NCBI RefSeq assembly: GCF_000003815.2
Contig: NC_049979.1
Span: forward strand, 13,697,571 to 13,735,475
DNA from: Branchiostoma floridae
Lineage: Eukaryota; Chordata; Leptocardii; Amphioxiformes; Branchiostomatidae
Length of the DNA: 37,905 nucleotides
Direction: 5' to 3'
Below, in pieces: positions 1 to 8,898 of the stretch (its first letter is position 1; each line of letters opens with the position of its first letter). Position numbers and translations under genes: made by a program. The notes under the pieces were generated by a model. The model was not told the DNA's origin. It did no database searches and worked only from the letters and a program-made list of their open reading frames with translations.

Positions 1-820
1 GGCTTTCTATTTCGTCCCGTTTTCTTCATGCCTGCAAGCCAAATTGTTTTTGCCCAACTTTTTTCCTTTTTTTTAATGCCCACATTATAAGTTTTGGAGT
101 GCCCAGAAGTAGGGGTGGCTACCGGTACAAAACCAGTCCCCCCCCCCCCCCAAACTGGACCTGATGAAAGGACCGAATCTTGGACTGATTTGAAAAAGAG
201 CAGATTATATCGGCAGACTCAAACTTAGTCTCAATATGACCACCTTTCGGTCTGCCCTGGAATTTTCAGTCCCCATATACAGGCTTGTCATTGACGTCAT
301 ACTATTTATAATTTGAATCCTCCCATGACCATGCAAGGACGTTATATGAGATCCTTGGACCATGTTGGTGGGTAATTGAATTAAGTGTGGTTTACAGATG
401 TACGCTGTAATCCAACATGGCGCAGGTGACGTCAAATGAAAAGCTTGTATAGACACATGTCAAAGAAGACAACATGTCTACTACTACTACTAGTATTGCG
501 GCCACTTCCACCAAGAGTTGAGGACGCAAGTTTTCACATACAAGCAGTACATGCTATTGCATCCGACTCATGATTTCTTGTGATTGTCATAATGTATGCT
601 AGATTGCCCAAGAGAAAGACTTTCGTCCTTCAAAATATGACCTATATCATGATTGGTTGTTGATCAATTGATTGATCTACCTAGAACTTGTATAATGTTT
701 GCTGCATGTGAATGTGAATTTTGTGAAGCATTTTGACTTGAGTAGGTATAGTATTAACATAACGAATTTAAGATGTCATGTTTGTCAAACTTTAATGAAT
801 GATTTTTCTTTTTGTTCCAG
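1..820. other. Upstream/intronic sequence, no exon identified
   Basis: No coding exon could be supported here. The stretch must hold the intron before the first recognised MRPS18A exon and possibly its missing 5' exon. A C-homopolymer lies near 139-152, inside a low-complexity tract rich in 'accggtac', 'gacc' and 'gact' words that looks like a degenerate dispersed repeat. CRE-like TGACGTCA words occur near 292 and 427. An ATG at 418 sits in a tiny ORF that does not splice in frame to the exon at 821. Confidence 0.5.
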
Positions 821-2258
821 TAAAAGAGACAAAAGAAGGAAATGTAACAGTGGTATGTACTTTGACTTCAATTACTTTCACAGTGGTTTTATTTTGCAAT
901 ACGAGGGAAAAGGAGATTTTAGTAAGGTAAATAAGCAGCTCAAACAATTCTGTAGAAGTCTTGCAAGGGAGCTCAAACAATTCTGTAGAAGTCTTCATGA
1001 GTGAATGAACACCTAAGATTGATTATCATGAGTGAATGAACACCTAAGATTGACTATGTACAAAATTACTTAAAAAGAACAGTCTCTATGGATTTCGGCT
1101 ATATAAGATACATATACTTAAAATCTTTGTTTCAGTAGCAGTGCAGTAAAATTATAGATTTGATATTGATCCTTTTGTCATTTGTTTATCTGTGTTGAGT
1201 ACACTTACGTGCAGTTCTATTATTTTCAGATAGAGGGAGTACTAACAGAAACAGATGGGAAAATTGAAGAGGTAGACAACCCCCATGGGGCATGTCCTAT
1301 CTGCTCACGTAACCTCACGTTCACCTGGAAGGTAAGGAGATAAATTTTGTGAGAGCCGAATTTTCTGCTACTACTACAGGTAAACATATGTTGATGAATG
1401 AATGAATGAATGAATGAATATGCTATTGTTTATGCAGTGATGGTTTCCCCATTGTTATGTGCTTTTTTGAGACAACTACTGTAGTATTCGATATGACACA
1501 CCCACCCCTAACTTTTTAGTCTTAATCTAGCATTTTAGTCTTAATGTTCAACATTCTCCATAATATGGGCCAAATATACTACCCAATATTGTATTAAATA
1601 AACAGCAGAAGTTCTCCCCTTGCCTCAGGATGAGTTATTGATGGGTTATCTAACAATGCTCTTGTACTGTGCCATTCATTGTTGCAGGATGTCCATATCC
1701 TGTCCCAGTTCATGCGGCCTGATGGCCAGGTGATGCCTCAGCAGGTGACAGGTGTTTGTAACACACAACACAAAAAGCTGTTCATGGCTATAGAAGAGGC
1801 CAAACAGGCAGGTGGGTGGGATGACTTCCTATTTGCAGTGCATATTGCATATTTCACATGTGTGTGTTAAGTTATTTTCTATTTCACTTTCACCTTTTTC
1901 ATCTTAGTCACCACATGGTATTTTTACTATTGCTTGTTGGGAATGTAACATTCAAGCAAAGATTAATTTATTTTTTTTCTATTTGCTGTTCTTAATTGTT
2001 TAGAAGACTTTATATATCTCTATATCTCTTGTCTGTACAGGACTATTTCCAGACCACAAACCCAGAATGGGAGATGTCACAGCTGTAAAAGCATCGGAGG
2101 TTCCACTGAACAGGTTTAACGACTACTGTCCCCCTGATTGGGTTGTGATGAAAACGATGACGAACGTCCCACATCCACAGATCCCGTACAGGAAGCTGCG
2201 GAGGTACACCAAGATTAACCCCAAAATCGTCAGGACCGCAGCAAGGAAGAGACCCTGA
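821..2258 (+). CDS. MRPS18A: Mitochondrial ribosomal protein mL66 (S18a family), 5' partial
   Basis: Large-subunit mitoribosome protein of the bacterial S18 family (mL66, MRPS18A), acting in the mitochondrial matrix. Four exons are seen: 821-852, 1230-1331, 1688-1811 and 2041-2258 (stop TGA 2256-2258). All join in frame across GT-AG introns and give 157 residues. Recognition rests on the order KETKEG..VIEG, GACPICSRNL, DVHILSQFMRP, GVC, EEAKQAG and LFPDHKPRM, which follows vertebrate MRPS18A. The CPIC pair is kept. The first seen exon starts in codon phase 1, so at least one upstream exon, expected to carry the transit peptide, is missing and may lie beyond the window. The human protein is about 196 aa, so some 40 N-terminal residues are unaccounted for. 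The C-terminus diverges and is Lys/Arg-rich. AATAAA at 2668-2673 is a fitting poly(A) signal. Confidence 0.9.
938..1054. repeat. Two adjacent short tandem duplications in MRPS18A intron
   Basis: A ~26-bp unit starting 'agctcaaacaattctg' occurs twice in direct order (about 938-963 and 970-995). It is followed at once by a ~27-bp unit starting 'catgagtgaatgaacacc', also twice (about 996-1022 and 1028-1054). Both are intronic and look like replication-slippage duplications. Confidence 0.85.
1393..1419. repeat. (TGAA)n microsatellite
   Basis: About six uninterrupted TGAA units lie in the intron after MRPS18A exon 1230-1331. Confidence 0.9.
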
Positions 2259-2667
2259 GAAAAAATACTACATGATGTAGAAGTTATACAGTGTCACTGA
2301 AAGAACATAGTGGAAATCGTTACATCAGAATAATGTATCTTAACTTTATGTCAGAGCTTTGTTGTACAGTACACCATACCTTGTATGGCCAAGTCAGCAA
2401 GTGCAAAATAACTTCTGCAACTCTTGACTTTTCAAAAGACATTATCCAGTTAAGTCTTAAGTTAGTCTTCTGGCTGAAAGGAAGAAGTGTAGAACTGTAA
2501 GATGACCGGAAAGGATAGTCGAACACTATGAAAAGCAAGTGGAGTAGTGTTTAGCATACTGGCACTGGCATGTAGTGACCATCCCGACCTTTGTAAAAGT
2601 CTTCTTGCTGAAAGCATGAATATCTGTTCTTTACTTGATGCTTATAGAATCTTAGACTTTTGCATTG

Positions 2668-2709
2668 AATAAAAACCACCACAGGAAAAAAATCTTTGTC
2701 TTGTTTATT
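2668..2709. promoter_or_regulatory. Back-to-back poly(A) signals of convergent genes
   Basis: AATAAA on the + strand at 2668-2673 lies 410 bp after the MRPS18A stop. TTTATT at 2704-2709 reads AATAAA on the minus strand and could end GNPNAT1 after a ~1.3-kb 3' UTR. The plus-strand signal is well placed. Assignment of the minus-strand one to GNPNAT1 is inference, since nearer weaker signals could be used. Confidence 0.5.
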
Positions 2710-4046
2710 GCATTCTTGGAAAACCAACTGCTTACTAGTAAAATTCCCTTTAAATGAGAGGAGTCAAAAATGATCCATGGTTGTACATAATTGTATAGAA
2801 ATTTGGCATAAGACATTTTCTTTAGCCAGATTAAATATTGCGTGCAGTTTAAAATCTCATACAACTGCATTTATGCATATTTCTGTGCCATTTTGTTACA
2901 CATTGTATTTGTAAAGATAACATCTTGATTTATAAAATATATGTGTTTATGGCACACACTAATAATTCAATTTTGATACAACCAAAATCTATAGATTAGT
3001 ATAATTCATAGCCTATTCTACAGGACATGGCACTTATTTCTTTGGTATCTAGAAATGACTGAAATATGTAGATGTCAGTAACAACAAACAATGACCCATA
3101 TGATACATCTACCCATGACAAATTGCACAACTGTATGTGCTATGATGATTGCAAATTACAAGCACAAGGCTGTTGATTCGTAAATTACACCCTCAAAATG
3201 TATCATCTCCAAAGTAGATGCACCAAATTATGTGCTCCTCTAATCAGGTGTAATGCTCAGGATTTCATAATTAACTTCCATATCTTATCAACAAAGCAAT
3301 AAACATTACAGATACTTCAATTATACTAGTATTGATAGATACATGTAGATCATGAGTTTCCACAACATGTCCTGTAACATGTAAGACAGCAAATGTGGAG
3401 ATTGGGCAGTATGACCAGTCCCTGTTATCCATAAAATAATGTCACAATAACATAGAAACAACTTCTCCGGGAAGTGATTTTCATCTTTGGCATGTCAATG
3501 CTTCAAAGAAATGAGTAGCCTGTAATTAAGTACCACCTGTAAGTATACTGTCTACAGAATATAGACCGAATTTGATGACTAAAATAGCTAAATCTACAGA
3601 TGGAAAGGCACACTGAATATTGTGTAGAGCAGCTTCAGCTTGAGCCACACAAAACAGTTTGTCAGTATATTAGCCCTTTCTCCCATTACCCTTTCTCACA
3701 TGAGTACAATATTCATACCCTGCCGCTCCTTGTCGAGCATCAGATTTGTATTAGTGGTGATGGGGTTAGGCAGCAGGGAGAAGATTGAATAAAAGAGGTG
3801 AGACTACAACAGTAAAACCTACTCAGTATGCCATTACCTGATAGTAACATTATATACAAAAGTGACCAGAAAAGTCAAATGTCATGGCAACATAACATTG
3901 CTAATTGTTCTCATAACACAACCTTCCTTTCTCATCAAACAGTTAAGACACAACATGGAAATTTGTAAGACTACACTTAAACTGCATATTACAACATTTC
4001 AGTAAATATGAGCTGTTTACATCATCTTAAATAATAAAAGCCTGTA
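2710..4046 (-). other. Probable 3' UTR/intergenic stretch of GNPNAT1
   Basis: AT-rich sequence between the GNPNAT1 stop codon and the convergent MRPS18A end. I see no exon, RNA gene or clear repeat. It may be a long GNPNAT1 3' UTR. Confidence 0.4.
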
Positions 4047-7000
4047 TCATGTCTCCCATCTTTGAACCATGTAGTTTGTGCCGTCCTGTTTGAAGCCAAC
4101 CTGCTGGTAGAAGGGAAGTTTTTGGTCGGTGCACTCCAAGGAAATCTTGTAGCAACCAAGATGTTTACTCAGCATTATCAACACCACTGTCAGGCTGGAA
4201 CAGTCAAAGACAAAAGGGTTCCATTGAAAATCTGTACAGCAACTCAATACTGTAATAATGTACAATGAGGTATGCTAGTACTACACTCTCAGATGCCTCA
4301 GTCAAGAGCTAATAGTGGTGACAAAACTTACATTTTCCCAAGTTGCTTTCCTCTATATGTATCATCCACCACAACATCTTCTACCCTGGCTCTCTGGAAC
4401 ACAAAAATATGGGGTCAATTTAGCCACCATTCTGTTTAGTAACCTAGTAAACCTGTAATATAAAAATGAGCACTAGACAATAACTATCTGGATATATACT
4501 TTTAGCTTCATACATGTAGATGTACATGTACAGTATTACTGTAGGAGGCTGATTTTCAGCATCTGGCCAAAGGCATCCTGAACCTTGCACAATCAGTTGA
4601 ATCATGCTCTTATAGATATACTCCTAGGTCTATGTTAGCCTGNNNNNNNNNNNNNNNNNNNNNNNNNNNNNNNNNNNNNNNNNNNNNNNNNNNNNNNNNN
4701 NNNNNNNNNNNNNNNNNNNNNNNNNNNNNNNNNNNNNNNNNNTAATTGCAAAGAGGAGAGAAGAGACTAGGGAGCTATATTACGGCTGGATACCAGGCTA
4801 GGTCTATGTAGGCAAGAAAGACTAAACTTTTGCAACAATTGTTGGCCAACTTCCAGCACAAAAGTGTTGGAAGTGAGTTATGGTAGAGGTCAAGGATTTT
4901 CAAAGGATTGTGGTAATTCTTGAGGGCTTTAAGATGGGACCATCTTCTCTCAGATCAGAAATATATGTTACATATTTCACTTATGGAAAACAGAAATTAC
5001 CCAGCCATCTAGCAACATCTCTACTAGAGGAACAATCAGGATTTCATCATGCTCAGTATGGAACAAATTTCTGCTGATCTGTTCCTATGGCATGTAGCCA
5101 AGACTTACCATTCCTGCACTGTGGATGAATTTTTGTTCAATGACCAGAGTTGCTGCACCGATGACTTCCCTCTTGTTCAGGTCTTCAATCACACAAACAT
5201 AGTAACTCTTGTCATCCTTCATGGCATTAAATCTTGCTGTAAAAAAGAAGCAGCAATGAACTACAGATATAGTATTGTTTTAAGGATGCCATGATCTTTA
5301 GTTAGGCTAGAAGTGAGCTTGTGTCAAGAGCTTTGTGCTGTTTACAATGTTATAAGAGGTCAAAATTCTCCTAACTCTTTTCCTAGTTCACAAATCATAA
5401 TCTTGACAAAATCATGAGAAACAAATTATAACCTTGACAAAATCATGAGAAAAATTACTGATATAGTGCATTATAGTGTTCCTTACCCATGAACTGTTCC
5501 CTGGTGACGGTCCCTACTTTTGTAAGTTGTGCCAGGACTTGTAAGAACCCTGTATGAGATCAAAGCACAACATTAGTAACTTATAAAAAGTTATGTGGGC
5601 CAGATGGGCTAGTGACCCTTAAGGGCACTGCAGTAAGCCAGCATGAATCACGTTCAAGAAGTTTGTTTTGGGACAAGCTTTGAACCTTTTATCTTGAAAA
5701 ACAGAACAAATGCATTAGTTAAACTTGAGTGTTTGTTTTTGTGTATGTGTGCATACCACATTATCACAAACTGACTACAATGCCTACATGCAGTTCTGAC
5801 ACACTCAGTATCTCTGGAATGTACTTTGTCAGGTTTGAAAGTAAAAACTTTGGACTAGGATAGGTTTGGGCCACAATTCTCTGATCAGTTTGCCAGTGTG
5901 GTTAGAAATCTCCTCAGTAAAATACTTCTCAAACAAAAATAGTGCAGTTGACTGACAAGAGCTACAGACAAAATTTGGTGATATGCCTACTCTGTGTGGT
6001 ATAGTATTATGACTGAAATTACTTGCCTTTATCATAGTCTGATGCACAGAGTGGCCTAACTTTGAATCCCTGCCCCGGGGTGTGGGGGGAGACTCCTGGG
6101 CGGAAGGATGACTTCCAGCTGCTGTAGTCCAAGTCAGCCAGGATAGAGGGGTCAAACAAGAAGTTGTGGTCCATGTTACCCTGCAGGAAACATGGGGTTA
6201 TCAATAATGTATTATTATTAAATCATAGATCAGCCTTTTTCCTCAGTAATTGTTCTCTTTATCAAAGCTACAAGTGTTTTTGCTAAATATGCTGTCAGCC
6301 TAGCAGCACCTTTTCAGGAATGTCATGTTATGTGTTTGCAGGCCAAGATGAAAAAAATGTTGAGAAACCAAAGATTAACCTTAGAACTAAACCTGAGCTA
6401 TGTTTCAAATAGATGTGATCAGATATTCCTCTCTCCTGCCCTGTTTTTACCTCCCAACATTAAGGTTGCACCAGGGCTGACTGGACAAACACCCAGGAGA
6501 GCTATTGATTAACAAGGTCACCTAGAGGTGAACATGCCTCAAATACTAGGACAGAGCAGGGAGAAAAGTTGCTTTCCTAGTTCCAACCTGTTACACAATT
6601 TTCGCAGGGGGGAGGACAGGTACCAGGCATCTTGTTAGTATTCTTATAATATTGTAAACCGCAGATAAAGTTCATTTGTCAATTTTACAGAGTATCGATC
6701 AGACCCCATTTACAGCATATTACATAATTTGCATCTCTCCAAGAATTTCTAAGTCTTCTTACCCATTCAGAAAGTATGACTCTTGTCCCAACAATCTTCA
6801 AATTGTGATGAAGTCTAAGTAAACACGAACAAAATCTTTTCTTGATCTTGATAGAGATTTACAGCTCTCACACACCCAACACACACCCTCCAATCCAGTG
6901 CTTCTGATTGGGTACATGGAGGGGTGTGACATCATAACTACCAATGGGGTACAGTCACATCATCATTACAAATTCATGAATTCCAGCTCTACTGCTATAT

Positions 7001-7828
7001 CTACCATTAGTGTACTTGGGTAGACCAAGGAGGCTTGATTTAAACCTCCTTGGGTAGACATAACTATTAATTATCTCTGGAATCATGAGCATCTATTACT
7101 TTCCATGCTTTGCAGGTTGTATTTGTGCCAAGTTTTAAATTGATATTCATATGAGTTCCTTTGTCAACATCAGTTTGTCATTGTGGTCTTATTACTCAGG
7201 ATTCAAGGAATATGTTGGCCAATACCAACAAAACCATGAAAATGTAACGTTAATTGTGATTAATGGAAGACAAGTGACTGTTTTCAACCATGCCATAAAA
7301 GAAACAAAAATCTATGTCCTTGTATACTAGTATTGTGTGTACATATTGTGTAAATAGCTCTCTTTTGCACCTGCAGATCACTTGCTTATGTTCCTAAGTG
7401 TTTTTACCTTTATTTTCCTAGAATCCTACATGTACATTTATTTGTTCTGGTCATTTTTTACTAACTTACACCAAGTGCACTGCTAGTAATCCTTGCTATA
7501 GGGGCTTAGCAGTGAGAAAAGAAGAAGAAACAAAAATCTAACTAACTTACCAATGAAATATATAACGTTAACAGAGTAACGTTAATCCTTCAGGCAACAA
7601 ATCAAAGATACAACATGTCAACATTACATATTATGTATTCCAAAATCATATCCAGTTGCTTGAGTGACTTGCCTTTAAAGTTTTGGCATATGTACTAGTA
7701 ATACAATATCTTGATATCCCTACGGTGAAAAAAAATGTACTAGTAGTTCTATCACCCTATCTCTGTATACTAGTAATCTCTATCGTCCTGATCATCCACT
7801 ATAACGTGCTGAAAATTTCACTTACCAT
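4047..7828 (-). CDS. GNPNAT1: Glucosamine 6-phosphate N-acetyltransferase
   Basis: Transfers acetyl from acetyl-CoA to glucosamine 6-phosphate, in the cytosolic route to UDP-GlcNAc. Exons (minus strand): 7828-7826, 6180-6027, 5549-5487, 5236-5109, 4393-4332 and 4194-4047. They join in frame to 185 aa, against 184 in human. Landmarks: FDPSIL..LDY at the N-terminus, RPLCASD, REQFM at ~69-73, YYVCVIED, TLVIEQKFIHSAG, RVEDVVVDD, the GNAT acetyl-CoA loop RGKQLGK (130-136), CYKISLEC, and the C-terminal GTNYMVQRW. Exon 1 seems to contribute only the ATG (7826-7828), which ends exactly at the donor. The next in-frame Met, residue 4, could also start the protein. The first coding intron is GC-AG (donor AAAG|GCAAGT). 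Its 5' end faces CRLS1, about 1 kb away. Confidence 0.93.
4636..4800. mobile_element. Short TIR element, 9-bp target duplication, centre lost in gap
   Basis: The left end TAGCCTG (4636-4642) and right end CAGGCTA (4794-4800) are inverted copies. Both are flanked by GGTCTATGT (4627-4635 and 4801-4809), an exact 9-bp direct repeat. The middle is 100 N, so the true length is unknown. It lies in the GNPNAT1 intron between exons 4 and 5. TIRs plus a 9-bp duplication suggest a non-autonomous DNA transposon. A Mutator-like superfamily is possible but unproven. Confidence 0.75.
4643..4742. other. Assembly gap (100 N)
   Basis: A run of exactly 100 N, probably a placeholder of arbitrary length. It falls inside the short TIR element at 4636-4800. 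Confidence 0.98.
5390..5455. repeat. ~33-bp imperfect tandem duplication
   Basis: A unit containing 'cttgacaaaatcatgagaaa' occurs twice in direct order in the intron between GNPNAT1 exons 3 and 4. Confidence 0.8.
7016..7059. repeat. Palindromic mini-insert flanked by TTGGGTAGAC direct repeats
   Basis: TTGGGTAGAC at 7016-7025 and again at 7050-7059 flanks 24 bp with inverted arms AAGGAGG and CCTCCTT. It resembles the insert at 8660-8694. Confidence 0.6.
7638..7672 (-). repeat. Fragment of a dispersed repeat shared with CRLS1 intron 3
   Basis: About 30 bp beginning 'tccaaaatcatatccagttg' matches, with two differences, the reverse complement of 10718-10750. This shows a repeat with at least two copies in the window, in opposite orientation. 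Confidence 0.65.
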
Positions 7829-8261
7829 GGCGAGGTACTAGACTGTTTCTTTGCTAGTCGTTGGAAGATCTTACTACAAACATTAGACTTGTAGTTGTAG
7901 AGTAGAGAAAAGTAGTGTAGGGATAGTTGGTGAGTCCACCGTACCCTGGTACTACAGTAAACTCGATTCTGTTCCTCACCTGTAGTATAACTTACTCCAC
8001 TTGTCCGGTGACGTACTTCGCCACGTCAATTGTTATAACGATTTCCCTGGTCAATAGACGTCAGCAGGACATCCGGTCCGCAGCGGGGCAGGTAAAACGT
8101 CACGGGTGTTCTTTATATATGTGGTAACCAGCAACGTGGCAGCGACAGAGTCAAGACCGAACCGATCAATCAGTGAGAAAACAGGAGACGGTCGACCCTC
8201 TCAACAGTTCGAAAATATTTTGACTACGGTTGATCCGTTAACGTCACAAAACTGAATCGAG

Positions 8262-8522
8262 NNNNNNNNNNNNNNNNNNNNNNNNNNNNNNNNNNNNNNN
8301 NNNNNNNNNNNNNNNNNNNNNNNNNNNNNNNNNNNNNNNNNNNNNNNNNNNNNNNNNNNNNNNNNNNNNNNNNNNNNNNNNNNNNNNNNNNNNNNNNNNN
8401 NNNNNNNNNNNNNNNNNNNNNNNNNNNNNNNNNNNNNNNNNNNNNNNNNNNNNNNNNNNNNNNNNNNNNNNNNNNNNNNNNNNNNNNNNNNNNNNNNNNN
8501 NNNNNNNNNNNNNNNNNNNNNN
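8262..8522. other. Assembly gap (261 N)
   Basis: A run of 261 N between the GNPNAT1 and CRLS1 5' ends. The non-round size suggests an estimated gap length. Confidence 0.98.
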
Positions 8523-8659
8523 ATTAAGTCCATACAAAGTTTAAAGGCTAAAAAGAAAAATTGTAAGTGTTTGCATTCTATTTATTGATTTAATATCAAT
8601 TTCATTACAGTAAAAATGTAAAGTAAAACCTTATCTGAAACTGACAAGTTATTTTTTTT

Positions 8660-8694
8660 ATATCGCTAAGGAGGTTTAACCTCTTTGATATCGC
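8660..8694. repeat. Palindromic mini-insert flanked by ATATCGC direct repeats
   Basis: ATATCGC at 8660-8666 and 8688-8694 flanks a near-palindrome AAGGAGGTTTAACCTCTTT (8668-8686). The core matches the insert at 7026-7049. Confidence 0.6.
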
Positions 8695-8898
8695 AAAATA
8701 TATGGACTCGCCTAAGATGGCTGACAACATGTGGACCGAAATGCCTTGTACACCAAGCTATAAGTTATTGTTAAACCAACATGATGCCATTTGATACCAT
8801 AAGAGCAAGGCATGTGCCGGGTTCCATAGGACGGACCAGTATGCAGTTTTCAACCTGGGAAAGTGTAGCAGCCGGCGTATAAACCGAGGCACTTCAAG

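Larger units (their letters stand above)
6181..7825 (-). other. GNPNAT1 intron 1, with small repeats
   Basis: This 1.6-kb intron has no exon that I can support. It holds an imperfect hairpin with CACACCCTCCA/TGGAGGGGTGTG arms (~6880-6930), a palindromic mini-insert at 7026-7049, a fragment of a dispersed repeat at 7638-7672, and several AACGTTA and ACTAGT words. Confidence 0.5.
7829..8898. promoter_or_regulatory. Divergent promoter region of GNPNAT1 and CRLS1
   Basis: The two genes are transcribed away from each other across about 1.07 kb, of which 261 bp are unknown. No core promoter motif stands out. GACGTC and ACGTCA words occur around 8010-8070. Calling it a shared promoter is inferred from orientation alone. 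Confidence 0.4.

Noticed and set aside
418-453. ATGGCGCAG at 418 as the MRPS18A start exon
   Set aside because: The CAG|GTGACG junction would be in phase 0, but the exon at 821 needs phase 1. The ORF stops after 11 codons.
8878-8883. TATAAA just before the CRLS1 ATG as a TATA box
   Set aside because: It is only 16 bp upstream of the start codon, too close to leave a normal 5' UTR.
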